Below, in pieces: positions 1 to 8,478 of a stretch of DNA of 64,000 bases; position 1 is the first letter of the stretch; each line of letters starts with the position of its first letter. The translations under genes and the position numbers were made by a program. The DNA is taken from NCBI RefSeq assembly GCF_001570425.1, contig NZ_BCSX01000053.1:186001-250000 (forward strand), written 5' to 3'. The notes under the pieces are model-generated. The model was not told the DNA's origin. It saw only the letters and a list, made by a program, of their open reading frames with translations, and did not search any database. Origin of the DNA: Mycolicibacterium brisbanense. GTDB lineage: Bacteria > Actinomycetota > Actinomycetes > Mycobacteriales > Mycobacteriaceae.

Positions 1-1
1 C

Positions 2-40
2 CCAAAGGCCCCCGACACGCCGGTGTTCGGGGGCCTTTGG
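2..40. terminator. Strong GC-rich hairpin
   Basis: The arms CCAAAGGCCCCCGA and its complement are separated by a short loop that adds three more pairs and one bulge. It lies just beyond the 3' end of the minus-strand gene ending at 61, so it can end that transcript and whatever enters from the left. There is no T-tract, as is common in mycobacteria. Confidence 0.75.
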
Positions 41-60
41 CGTCTGCTCGCGCTCGATTC

Positions 61-1676
61 TCAACGGCTGTCGGATACCAGGCCGAAGAGCTGGCCGCCA
101 TAGCAGGTGACGACGATGGCGCCCGCGACGGTGTAGAGGTCCTGCACATCTGTACCGCCTCGGCATGGGCTCTCGGTGCTGGTAGGGACCTGAGCGGGCC
201 CGTCGATGAGTTGGATACGCCCCGAGTGGTCGAGTTCGGTCGCGACGACGAGACCGCCCTTGAGCCAGGTGGTCCTGACGTGGTTCACGCCATTGCGTGC
301 GTCGACCTGGACCGGATGTGACTGATGCGTCCGATAGTTGCGCATCAGCCAGGCTCCCTCGCTCGAGTAAACGAGCAATAGGCCGTTGTCGGCCCGAGAC
401 ATTGGGCGTGCACCGTGGATCTCATCGACGACCTGACCGCCTGGGTCGAGGACCTGGATGACGGCAGTGGTTGCCGGGGTGCCCTCGGCATACGGAGCGT
501 CGGATTGTTCGTAGACGTAGACGTCCGAGCCTGCCTCGGGAGGGTTGTACTTGCCCGGCATGTCGGTGGTTTTTCCCGTGTGCGCATCGATGACCTTCGG
601 AGTCATGCCGCACCCATAGGCGAACTGGCCGGGAGTACCCGGGACGAGGGTCGGATCGCTGCAGTCGGTGGGTCTCGTCCAGCGCACGTGTCCGCTGGCC
701 GGGTCGAGCGAATAGAAGCGCGTGCGGTCAGAACTGTCGTCGGCGGTGAATACCGTCATGCCGAGCGCGTCGATACCGCCTGCGGCAGCCGTCACGGTGC
801 CGTCGTGCTGTCGGCGCCAGATCACATCGCCAGTGCTGCCGTCGAGCGCGACCACGGCACCGCCGAGGAACAACACGACAACGCCTGCCACATCGTTGCG
901 GTCACGCCATGCCACCTCGACGTGGTGCGGGGCGCCAGCTGCGGTTGAGCCGAAACCGGTTGCACGCCAACGGGCTACGCCAGACTGGCCGTCGTAGGCC
1001 GTCACCGCGTCATCGGCAGTGAGTATGAAACCGTTACCAATGGGGCGGACGTCCCGCGCGTAGGAGAGCCGGTATGTGACCGGGCCGATCGAGGAGGGAG
1101 CCGGGGCCGGCGCAGCAGCCGCTGCGGTGAGACTCGGGTACCAGATGCGGGCACGGTAATCGTCGACCGAACGATGGATCGCAACCGGGAGGACGACGGC
1201 GACAACGACAAAGGTGCACAACGCTATTCGCCGGTTGGGTGGCGCATCGCCCGCCGCCGCAGTCACCCCGAGCACCACGGCGACGAGTGCGCGAGCATCG
1301 CCTCCGCAGCGAGCAACGATGCGCCGGTGGAGTCCACCAGTGGCAGCGCGGCGCGACCGGGGTAGGTGCGATAGATGCTCCAGGCAACCCACACACCCAG
1401 CATCACCGCAACCACGTCGACGAGCATCCTCATGACCCACGGCGATCGGCGTCCGATCAGCCCAGGCACCAACCGGAACAGCACACAAACGCCGATGATC
1501 ATGGTTGACGCGGCGGTGCCGGTCTGTGAGACCGCGACCATGTCGGTGGGTGATCTGGTGGCCCACATGATGATCGGGATGAGGATGGCGCCAACAGCGG
1601 CTGCCGCCGAGCAGCCTATACAGACGCTGCTCAACACGCTGCGCATCTGATTTCTGGTCACGGAAACGTCCGGCAC
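61..1676 (-). pseudogene. Membrane protein with PQQ-like beta-propeller, frameshifted
   Basis: The N-terminal part, read from GTG at 1676, has about three clear membrane segments and runs out of frame at 1263. The C-terminal part continues in another frame to the stop at 61, with two further hydrophobic stretches and then PQQ/quinoprotein-like repeats with G-x-V-x-W signatures. Joining the frames near 1270-1310 needs one extra base and gives about 538 residues. The start is supported by a -10 TACCGT six bases before the GTG. The protein was probably anchored in the cytoplasmic membrane with an extracytoplasmic propeller. Its function is unknown. The frame break could be a real mutation or a sequence error. 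Confidence 0.6.
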
Positions 1677-1682
1677 CTGCTA

Positions 1683-1688
1683 ACGGTA
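1683..1688 (-). promoter_or_regulatory. -10 TACCGT, leaderless type
   Basis: TACCGT lies six bases before the GTG at 1676, the spacing expected when transcription starts on the start codon. It decides the start of the frameshifted membrane gene. Confidence 0.5.
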
Positions 1689-1849
1689 TCCGACGGGAAT
1701 GGCCGTCGATGGCGGGAAAATCCTGCGCATCTGCCTTTGCTGACATGTCCGCGCACAGCGTGAACATAGCTGGAGCCCAGTGGTTTCCCATTGCGGTTGA
1801 TCAAGATAACCCGGTTGCTCAACGCATCCAACCGGAAGGAATCTATGCA

Positions 1850-2311
1850 ATGACGATGGAGAAGACCCCCTGGCGCCGCCGCGCCGCCCTTGCACTCGGC
1901 ATGGCTGCACTGGCGGCCGCGTTCGCGGTGGCGTGCGGCTCGAACGGCTCAGCGCCGCAGAAATCCAGCACGACCACGACCACCACCACGACGACGACCG
2001 CGACGACCTCCGCCAACGACAGCGGTAGCTCGTCAGGCGGCGGGGGCGGTGAGGGCGGCGGGGCGCCGCACCATCACGAACAGGGGCAGGCGCCGGCCAC
2101 CGATACCGTCACGCAGACCGACACCGCCACGGCCACGGCCACGGCCACACAAACCGAAACCCAGACGCAGACCGAGACGTCGACGGCCACACAGACCGTG
2201 CAGCAGCGCCCGGGCTGGCAGGATCAGCGACCCAACGAGCGCAACCAGTACGGCGGGCAGAGCCAGTACAACGGGGCGAACCCGTCGAACCAGCAGCCCG
2301 GCGGTCACTGA
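1850..2311 (+). CDS. Thr/Gly-rich lipoprotein
   Basis: A predicted 153-residue exported lipoprotein. The N-terminus has basic residues, a hydrophobic core and a lipobox ending in AVAC, with the lipidated Cys at about residue 29. The mature part is low complexity: a run of ten threonines, a Gly-rich patch, alternating Thr-Ala/Thr-Gln/Thr-Glu repeats and an Asn/Gln-rich tail, so it is probably disordered on the cell surface and possibly glycosylated. GGAAGGA nine bases before ATG 1850 fixes the start, although the frame is open from 1709. It is transcribed divergently from the frameshifted membrane gene. No specific function is recognised. Confidence 0.8.
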   Translation: MTMEKTPWRRRAALALGMAALAAAFAVACGSNGSAPQKSSTTTTTTTTTTATTSANDSGSSSGGGGGEGGGAPHHHEQGQAPATDTVTQTDTATATATATQTETQTQTETSTATQTVQQRPGWQDQRPNERNQYGGQSQYNGANPSNQQPGGH

Positions 2312-2316
2312 CACTT

Positions 2317-2377
2317 GGCGAGCAGACGTGAAGGTCCCCGAAATGCGGGTTGTCGCGAACTTTTACGTCTGCTCGCC
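2317..2377. repeat. Inverted repeat with GCGAGCAGACG arms between convergent genes
   Basis: GGCGAGCAGACGT (2317-2329) pairs perfectly with 2365-2377, and three more pairs including one G-U extend the stem. The loop is about 29 nt. It fills the gap between the convergent lipoprotein and esterase genes and may work as a bidirectional terminator or a REP-like element. The same 11-bp word occurs at about 42-53. Confidence 0.65.
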
Positions 2378-2387
2378 GGAGAACTGA

Positions 2388-3338
2388 TCATCCGTGCAAG
2401 GCGGCCCGCAGCGCGGCCAGCGCCCGCTCGGATGCCTCGGTCGCAGCGGGCACAACGCCGACGTATCCGAGGTAGCCGTGCACCAGCGTCTCGGCGACGT
2501 GCAGTTCGACGGGCACCCCGGCCGCGCGCAGCAGTTCGGCGTAGCGGGCACCGTCGTCGCGCAGCGGATCATGGCCCGCGGTCGCGATATAGGCGGGCGG
2601 CAGATCGGCCAGGCTCTCGGCCCGCGCAGGCAGCAGCGTTGCCGGAGGATTGGTCAGGTCGACGTCCTTGCTGACGTACCACTTGGTGAAACCCTTGACC
2701 GCGGCCAGGTCCAGGATCGGGGCATCGGCGTTCTCTTTGAACGACGGCAGCGAGGTGTCCCCGGTGGTGGCCGGGTACCACAGCAGCTGGAACCGGATCC
2801 TCGGACCGCCTGCGTCGCGCGCCAGCTGCGCCATGACCGCGCTGAGGTTGCCGCCGGCCGAGTCGCCGGCGACCGCCAGTCGGTCCGGGTCCGCACCCAG
2901 TTCGGCGGCGTGGGCGGCCACCCACTGCGTGGCGGCCCAGGCGTCGTCGACGGCGGCCGGGAACGGATGTTCGGGCGCCAGTCGGTACTCCACCGACACC
3001 ACCACGGCGTGGGCGCGTACGGCGTGGTCGCGGGCGATGCCGTCGTAGGTGTCCAGATCACCGACCGACCAGCCGCCACCATGGATGAACACCACGACCG
3101 GCAGCGTCGTCCCGTCGGCCGTCGGCGGCCGGTACACCCGCAGCGGGATGGGGCCTGCCGGACCCTCGATGGTGCGGTCCTCGGTCACGACCTCCGGATG
3201 GACGCCGCGGCGGGGCAGTTCCTTGAACTTCCGTCGGGCCTCGTCAACACCGTCGGCGGTGGAGAGTTGGAACGGCACCACCTGCAGTACCTTCTGCAGG
3301 ATGGCATCGACAGCCGGCTTCTCGTCAGCAACAGACAC
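2388..3338 (-). CDS. Alpha/beta-hydrolase esterase, hormone-sensitive-lipase family (LipH/LipI type)
   Basis: A 316-residue carboxylesterase/lipase of the HSL family. The oxyanion-hole motif HGGGW is at about residues 86-90 and the nucleophile elbow GDSAG at about 158-162. The acid and base are likely the Asp of HDPLRDD and the His of LVHGY near the C-terminus. Its place beside the YhhN gene and priA matches LipH/LipI (Rv1399c/Rv1400c) of M. tuberculosis. I chose GTG at 3338 because TACGGT sits six bases before it, a leaderless promoter; the frame is open to 3365. The expected substrates are short-chain acyl esters. There is no signal peptide, so it is probably cytosolic. Confidence 0.88.
   Translation of the reverse strand: MSVADEKPAVDAILQKVLQVVPFQLSTADGVDEARRKFKELPRRGVHPEVVTEDRTIEGPAGPIPLRVYRPPTADGTTLPVVVFIHGGGWSVGDLDTYDGIARDHAVRAHAVVVSVEYRLAPEHPFPAAVDDAWAATQWVAAHAAELGADPDRLAVAGDSAGGNLSAVMAQLARDAGGPRIRFQLLWYPATTGDTSLPSFKENADAPILDLAAVKGFTKWYVSKDVDLTNPPATLLPARAESLADLPPAYIATAGHDPLRDDGARYAELLRAAGVPVELHVAETLVHGYLGYVGVVPAATEASERALAALRAALHG
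3288..3293 (+). promoter_or_regulatory. -10 TACCTT, leaderless type
   Basis: TACCTT lies seven bases before ATG 3301, inside the 5' end of the opposite-strand esterase gene. It supports the start of the YhhN-family gene. Confidence 0.5.
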
Positions 3339-4059
3339 TCCGTCACCGTACGCACACCGCCGCACGGCGTGGCTGTGGGTCGCGGCTGCGGTCGTCGCGG
3401 CGGGCTACGGGGTCTTCCTGATCGTGGCGGCGACGGGCCTGCCGGCCGGGGCAGATCTCACCGGCCAGTTCCCCGGACAGCCCGCCGTCAAAGCGCTGAC
3501 GGCGGTACTGCTCGCGGTCGCCGCGCTGGGCCATCCGATCGCCCGCGAACGACGGTGGTTGGTTGGCGCACTGAGCTTTTCGGCGGCGGGGGATTTCCTG
3601 CTGGCGATGCCGTGGTGGCAGCCGTCGTTCGTCTTGGGCCTGGGCGCGTTCCTGGTGGCGCACCTGTGTTTCCTGGCCGCGCTGTCGCCGCTGGCGCGCC
3701 GAACGACGCCGCGGCTCGTCGCGGTTGCCGCCACCGTCGCGGCGTGCCTGACGCTGCTGGTCTGGTTCTGGCCGCGGCTGCTCGAGCAGGGCATGGCAGT
3801 GCCGGTGACGGCCTACATCGCGGTGCTCGGCGCCATGGTGTGCACGGCGCTGCTGGCCGCGTTACCGACCCCGTGGACAGCGTTGGGCGCGGTGACGTTC
3901 GCGGTGTCGGACTCGATGATCGGGATCAGCCAGTTCGTGCGCGGTGATCAGCTGCTTGCGGTCCCGATCTGGTGGGCGTACGCGGCGTCGTTGCTGCTCA
4001 TCACCGCCGGGCTGTTCTTCGCCCGGACGTCAGGGCCTTCTGGTACACCGGCGCCGTGA
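3301..4059 (+). CDS. YhhN-family (TMEM86/lysoplasmalogenase-like) membrane protein
   Basis: A 252-residue integral membrane protein with about seven or eight hydrophobic helices. The family motif region includes FSAAGDFLLAMPWW and later SDSMIGISQF, the conserved acidic sites of YhhN/TMEM86 proteins. Family members include lysoplasmalogenases, but substrate specificity here is unknown. It occupies the position of Rv1401. ATG 3301 is the only good start in frame, and TACCTT seven bases upstream supports it. The N-terminus is longer than usual. Its TGA overlaps the GTG of priA, so the two are probably co-translated. Confidence 0.8.
   Translation: MASTAGFSSATDTPSPYAHRRTAWLWVAAAVVAAGYGVFLIVAATGLPAGADLTGQFPGQPAVKALTAVLLAVAALGHPIARERRWLVGALSFSAAGDFLLAMPWWQPSFVLGLGAFLVAHLCFLAALSPLARRTTPRLVAVAATVAACLTLLVWFWPRLLEQGMAVPVTAYIAVLGAMVCTALLAALPTPWTALGAVTFAVSDSMIGISQFVRGDQLLAVPIWWAYAASLLLITAGLFFARTSGPSGTPAP
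3345..3350 (-). promoter_or_regulatory. -10 TACGGT, leaderless type
   Basis: TACGGT lies six bases before GTG 3338 of the esterase. The two divergent start codons (3301 and 3338) overlap head to head. Confidence 0.5.
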
Positions 4060-6056
4060 CCACCACCCGGCAGGCAGCCGAGCACGAGCCCATCGCGCGA
4101 GTCCTGCCGATGCTGTCGGTGCCGCATCTGGACCGCGAATTCGACTACCTGGTCTCCGCCGAGCAGTCCGACGACGCGCAGCCGGGGGTCCGTGTCCGGG
4201 TGCGGTTTCACGGCCGGCTGGTCGACGCGTTCCTGCTGGAGCGCCGTTCGGATACCGAGCACACGGGCAAGCTGGGCTGGCTGGATCGCGTGGTGTCGCC
4301 CGAATCGGTGCTCACCGCCGAGGTCCGACGGCTGGTCGACGCGGTCGCGGCGCGCTACGCCGGTACCCGGGCCGACGTGCTGCGCCTGGCGGTGCCGCCG
4401 CGGCACGCCACGGTGGAGAAACAGACACCGGCCGAACCGGATCCGGTGCCGCAGGCGGCCGTCGACACTGCGGGATGGGCGCGCTACGGGCGCGGCGAAC
4501 AGTTCCTGACGGCGTTGCGCGACGGCCGCGCCGCCCGCGCGGTATGGCAGGCGTTGCCCGGCGAGCAGTGGCCGCGACGCCTCGCCGAAGCAGCGGCGGT
4601 GACCGTGTGCTCGGGCCACGGTGTGCTGGCGATCATGCCCGACCAGCGCGACGTCGACGCGTTGTATGCGGCTGCTGTCGAGCATGTCCCGGCGTCGCGG
4701 GTCGCGGCGTTGTCGGCCGGCCTCGGCCCGGCGCAGCGGTACCGGCGCTGGCTGTCGGTGCTGCGCGGAGATGCCCGGCTGGTGATCGGCACCCGCAGTG
4801 CGGTGTTCGCCCCCGTCCGGGATCTCGGCCTGGTCCTGGTGTGGGACGACGGCGACGACAACCTCGCGGAGCCCCGCGCGCCGTATCCCCACGCCCGCGA
4901 GGTGGCGATGCTGCGGGCACACCAATTGCGTTGCGCGGCAATGATCGGCGGGTATGCCCGCACGGCCGAAGCACAGGCCCTGGTGCGCACTCGCTGGGCC
5001 CACGACCTGGTGGCGGCCCGGCCGGTGGTCCGCGCCGCCGCAGCCCGGGTGGTGGCGCTCGAGGACAGCGGCTACGCGCAGGAGCGTGATCCCGCCGCGC
5101 GCACCGCGCGATTGCCGTCGATGGCGTTGCAGGCCGCTCGTTCGGCGTTGCAGGCCCAGCGCCCGGTGCTGGTGCAGGTACCGCGCCGCGGCTACGTTCC
5201 CGCGCTGGCCTGCGCCCGATGTCGCACGATCGCCCGCTGCAGGCACTGCACCGGCCCGATGGCGCTGCCGGACCGCGACAGCGCGGCCGCCGAATGCCGA
5301 TGGTGTGGGCGCCCCGAGCCGACATTGCGGTGCGTGCGCTGCGGTTCTGATGCCGTACGCGCCGTCGTCGTTGGGGCCCGTCGCACGGCCGAGGAACTCG
5401 GTCGTGCCTTCCCGGGCGCCAGCGTGATCACCTCCGGTGGCGAGGCCGTGGTGGCCGCCGTGGGCGAGGGACCCGCGCTGGTGGTCTGCACACCGGGCGC
5501 CGAACCGGTGGCCGAGGGCGGCTACGGCGCCGCCCTGCTGCTCGACGGCTGGGCGCTGCTGGGCCGGCAGGACCTGCGAGCCGCCGAGGACACCCTGCGG
5601 CGCTGGATGGCCGCCGCAGCCCTGGTGCGTCCGCGCAGCGACGGCGGCGTGGTCGCGGTGGTGGCCGAGGCGGCCATACCCACCGTGCAGTCGCTGATCC
5701 GCTGGGATCCCGTGGGCCATGCCGACGCCGAGCTCGACGCCCGCGGCGAGGTCGGGTTGCCGCCGGCGGTGCACATGGCGGCGGTCGACGGTACCGGCCC
5801 CGCGGTGACGGCCCTGTTGGACGCCGCGCAGTTTCCCGACTCGGCCGAACTGCTCGGGCCGGTCGAGTTGCCCCCGGGCGCGCGGCGTCCGCCCGGGCTC
5901 GAACCGGACTCCGACGTGACGCGCATGCTGGTCCGGGTGCCGCGCAACGACGGGTTGGCGCTGGCGGCCGCGCTGCGCCGCGCGACGGTCGTGCTCAGTG
6001 CCCGGCGGGAACAAGAGCCTTCACGTGTGCAAATCGACCCGTTGCACATAGGGTAG
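4056..6056 (+). CDS. priA: PriA-like primosomal protein N', helicase-degenerate
   Basis: A 666-residue homologue of replication-restart protein PriA, matching Rv1402 in position. The N-terminal DNA-binding region (LPMLSVPHLDREFDYLV) is followed by a remnant helicase core. No Walker A GxGKT/S is visible, and the DEAH box position reads VWDDGDD. Eight cysteines in CxxC pairs at about residues 386-430 form the PriA zinc-binding region. The protein probably retains DNA or SSB binding without ATP-driven unwinding, as known for actinobacterial PriA proteins. GTG 4056 overlaps the upstream stop as GTGA, which sets the start in preference to a longer open frame. Confidence 0.88.
   Translation: MTTTRQAAEHEPIARVLPMLSVPHLDREFDYLVSAEQSDDAQPGVRVRVRFHGRLVDAFLLERRSDTEHTGKLGWLDRVVSPESVLTAEVRRLVDAVAARYAGTRADVLRLAVPPRHATVEKQTPAEPDPVPQAAVDTAGWARYGRGEQFLTALRDGRAARAVWQALPGEQWPRRLAEAAAVTVCSGHGVLAIMPDQRDVDALYAAAVEHVPASRVAALSAGLGPAQRYRRWLSVLRGDARLVIGTRSAVFAPVRDLGLVLVWDDGDDNLAEPRAPYPHAREVAMLRAHQLRCAAMIGGYARTAEAQALVRTRWAHDLVAARPVVRAAAARVVALEDSGYAQERDPAARTARLPSMALQAARSALQAQRPVLVQVPRRGYVPALACARCRTIARCRHCTGPMALPDRDSAAAECRWCGRPEPTLRCVRCGSDAVRAVVVGARRTAEELGRAFPGASVITSGGEAVVAAVGEGPALVVCTPGAEPVAEGGYGAALLLDGWALLGRQDLRAAEDTLRRWMAAAALVRPRSDGGVVAVVAEAAIPTVQSLIRWDPVGHADAELDARGEVGLPPAVHMAAVDGTGPAVTALLDAAQFPDSAELLGPVELPPGARRPPGLEPDSDVTRMLVRVPRNDGLALAAALRRATVVLSARREQEPSRVQIDPLHIG
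6049..6054 (+). promoter_or_regulatory. -10 TAGGGT at the priA stop
   Basis: TAGGGT overlaps the end of priA and could start a transcript near 6061 for the DUF2207-lemA pair. No convincing -35 is seen. Confidence 0.35.
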
Positions 6057-6103
6057 GGCGGACATCGAACCGGATGATCGGTACGCGCCGGACGGGAGGT
6101 GTC

Positions 6104-7921
6104 ATGCGTCGGGTCATTGCGTGGTCGCTCGCCTTGGCGCTCATCGTGTTTGGACTGCTCTGGCCCGTGTTCTGGCCCAGCGGCGGTGGTGCAGCGCGAA
6201 CCGACGACCCGGTCATCATCACCGACTACGCGGCGGATCTCACCGTCGGCGCCGACGGCCGGCTGACCGCGGTCGAGACCATCACCGCGGATTTCCCGCC
6301 CGGCCGCCACGGGCTCTTCCGGTACTGGGATGTGGCCAACCCCAACAATCCGCGGCTGCGTCAACCGCCAACGGTCACCTCCATCCGACTCAACGGGGCC
6401 CCGGCCCCATACGAGATGCTCGACGAGGACGGCGGGCGGTTCGTGGTGGCCAAGATCGGTGACCCGAACCGCACGCTCAGCGACGGCATCCAAGTGTTCG
6501 AGATCCGCTACACCGTCGACGGTGTGCTGGCCCCCGGACGAGTCGGCGCCGACAAAACGTTCGCGGGATCCGTCGGCGATCCCAACTCCGCTTCGGCGTT
6601 CTACTGGAATGTCCTTGCCCCGGCGTGGAACAACCACATCGGCCGGTTCAGAGTCAGCGTCACCCTTCCGGCAGCGGTCACCGGCGCCCAGTGCAGCGTG
6701 GGCTACGGAGTGGGCCGGGCCTGCACGGACCTGACCACCTCGGGCGACACCGTCCGGCTCAGCGCCGTCAATCTGGATCCGCACGTCCCCGTCACGCTGC
6801 GCGCCGGTGTCGACGTGCCCACTCCTCCGCAGCCCACGCTGCCCTGGCCGTACACCTGGGATCAGGTGCTGGGCCGCTCCGTGGCCGGCGTGATCTGGGT
6901 GGCCGCACTGTCGGTGGCGCTGGGCCTGATCGCGTTCGGTTGGTGGCGGCGCACCGCAGAACGTCCGCCGAGCTTCCCGCTGCAGTACGCACCTCCGGAT
7001 GGAATCGGCCCGGTGCAAGCCGAGTACATCCGGACCGAAGCGATTCCGAAGAGCGCGCTGACGGCGACGCTGTTCCATCTCGCCGACCGCGGCCTCATCG
7101 AACTGCGTCAGGTCAACGCCGAGCAGTGGAACATCCGCGGCCTCGCCAGCCAGTCGGCGTGGACCGAGGTCGACCCGGTCGCTGCCGCCGTGGGAGTCGC
7201 GCTCAGGATCTCCTACAAAGACGCCGAATTCCGTGCCAGGAAGACGGCGAGCTCGGGCGAGAAACTCACCAAGGCCAAGACCAATCTGGCTGCGGCGGTT
7301 CGCAAGTGGGCCCTGGACGACGACCTCATGGTCAAACGCCCCGAGGAATTGTGGCTGCGTGGCGCCAACGCGGTGGCGCTCGTGCTCGCAGTGTGCGGTT
7401 TCCTGACGTGGTTCGGTGCCGGCGTGACCATGTGGGGTCTGCCGTTCGCGGTGTTCTTTTTGGTCACGGCGCGGTCGTGGCGTGCCGGGCTGGGCACCCG
7501 GCGCACCGAAGCGGGACGTGAACTCTGGTCGCGGGTGGGCGGATTCCATCGGCTCCTGACCACAGACTCGGCCGAGACCCGGTTCGATTTCGCCGCGCGC
7601 AAGGATCTCTACACCGCCTACATCCCGTTCGCGGTGGCCGCAGGCGCCGCGGCACTGTGGGCCAAGAAGTACCAGGACGTCACGGGTTCTGTTGCTCCGC
7701 AACCGGATTGGTATCACTCGTCGTCGGGCGGTGGTTGGGCCTTGACCGGCGGATCCTCGGGCATGAGCTTCGACAGTTTCGATTCGGCGCTGTCGTCATC
7801 GATCGGCGCGTACACCGCGACGCAGTCATCGTCGTCGAGTGGCGGAGGATTCAGCGGCGGCGGGGGATTCAGCGGTGGCGGCGGGGGTGGCGGCGGCGGA
7901 GGAGGAGGTGGGTCATGGTGA
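6104..7921 (+). CDS. DUF2207 membrane protein with Gly-rich tail
   Basis: A 605-residue predicted membrane protein of the DUF2207 (YciQ-like) family. A signal/anchor helix at residues about 3-22 is followed by an extracytoplasmic beta-rich domain (DPVIITDYAADLTV onward), a transmembrane helix near 265-285, a cytosolic region, two or three more helices and a Ser/Gly C-terminus ending in a long glycine run. I chose ATG 6104 because GGAGGT sits four bases upstream; an ATG at 6074 has no ribosome binding site. The lemA start overlaps its last codons. DUF2207 and LemA proteins are often encoded together, but their joint role is unknown; envelope biogenesis is an inference. Confidence 0.85.
   Translation: MRRVIAWSLALALIVFGLLWPVFWPSGGGAARTDDPVIITDYAADLTVGADGRLTAVETITADFPPGRHGLFRYWDVANPNNPRLRQPPTVTSIRLNGAPAPYEMLDEDGGRFVVAKIGDPNRTLSDGIQVFEIRYTVDGVLAPGRVGADKTFAGSVGDPNSASAFYWNVLAPAWNNHIGRFRVSVTLPAAVTGAQCSVGYGVGRACTDLTTSGDTVRLSAVNLDPHVPVTLRAGVDVPTPPQPTLPWPYTWDQVLGRSVAGVIWVAALSVALGLIAFGWWRRTAERPPSFPLQYAPPDGIGPVQAEYIRTEAIPKSALTATLFHLADRGLIELRQVNAEQWNIRGLASQSAWTEVDPVAAAVGVALRISYKDAEFRARKTASSGEKLTKAKTNLAAAVRKWALDDDLMVKRPEELWLRGANAVALVLAVCGFLTWFGAGVTMWGLPFAVFFLVTARSWRAGLGTRRTEAGRELWSRVGGFHRLLTTDSAETRFDFAARKDLYTAYIPFAVAAGAAALWAKKYQDVTGSVAPQPDWYHSSSGGGWALTGGSSGMSFDSFDSALSSSIGAYTATQSSSSSGGGFSGGGGFSGGGGGGGGGGGGGSW
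7901..7910 (+). promoter_or_regulatory. Shine-Dalgarno for lemA inside the glycine codons
   Basis: GGAGGAGGTG is a near-perfect anti-16S match four bases before ATG 7915. It is made of the GGA/GGT codons of the poly-Gly tail of the preceding protein, which explains the change there from GGC to GGA codons. Confidence 0.7.
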
Positions 7922-8451
7922 CGGTGCTGCTGGTCGTGGTGCTGGCGCTCGCCGTGCTCGTGCTGTTCGGATTTGTGGCTGGCTACAACAAGATTCGCGC
8001 AGCGGACATCACCGTGTCCGAGGCGCTCAGCGGCATCGACGTCGAACTGACCCGTCGTGCCGCGCTCATCCCGGCACTGGTGCACACCGTCCAGAGCTTC
8101 GCCACACATGAACAGGCGATCCTCGACCGGGTGAGCTCTGCAAAGGCCGCCCTGGCTTCGGCCACCGGCGGCACGTCGGTCGCCCAGCGCAGCGCCGCCG
8201 AGCAGAATCTGGACAACGCCCTGGCCGGCGTGCTGGCACTGGGCAGCTCCTATCCGCAGCTCAACTCGTCGAACAACTTCCTGGACCTGCAGAAGAACCT
8301 GGCCGACACCGAGAACAACCTCGCCTTCGCCCGCCAGTACTACAACGATGCGGTGGCCACGCTGAACCGGTTGGTCGGCACCATCCCCGGGATGTATGTG
8401 GCACCGCTCGCGGGGGTCTCCGAACGCGAGTACTACCGGACACCCAAGTAG
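7915..8451 (+). CDS. lemA: LemA family protein
   Basis: A 178-residue LemA-family protein. One N-terminal transmembrane helix (about residues 1-21) is followed by the family helical domain, with GYNKIRAADITVSEALSGID, a region rich in Asn/Asp and coiled-coil heptads, and FARQYYNDAVATLN near the C-terminus. Length and architecture are normal for the family. The gene overlaps the DUF2207 gene by seven bases and has a strong ribosome binding site within it. LemA proteins are membrane-anchored with a periplasm-side helical bundle. The molecular role is not established. Confidence 0.88.
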   Translation: MVTVLLVVVLALAVLVLFGFVAGYNKIRAADITVSEALSGIDVELTRRAALIPALVHTVQSFATHEQAILDRVSSAKAALASATGGTSVAQRSAAEQNLDNALAGVLALGSSYPQLNSSNNFLDLQKNLADTENNLAFARQYYNDAVATLNRLVGTIPGMYVAPLAGVSEREYYRTPK

Positions 8452-8466
8452 CCGACGGGGCGCCAC

Positions 8467-8472
8467 TACACT
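8467..8472 (+). promoter_or_regulatory. -10 TACACT, leaderless type, for fmt
   Basis: TACACT lies six bases before GTG 8479, and there is no Shine-Dalgarno. It would launch the fmt-rsmB-ribD operon separately from lemA. Confidence 0.55.
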
Positions 8473-8478
8473 GGCGCG

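Noticed and set aside
61..1791. Single 576-residue gene in one frame
   Set aside because: The part before about 1290 in this frame is His/Arg-rich noise; membrane helices lie in another frame from GTG 1676.
3948..7717. Very long minus-strand open frames opposite priA and the DUF2207 gene
   Set aside because: High-GC shadow frames; they are Arg/Pro/Gly-rich, lack family motifs and lie wholly opposite recognised genes.
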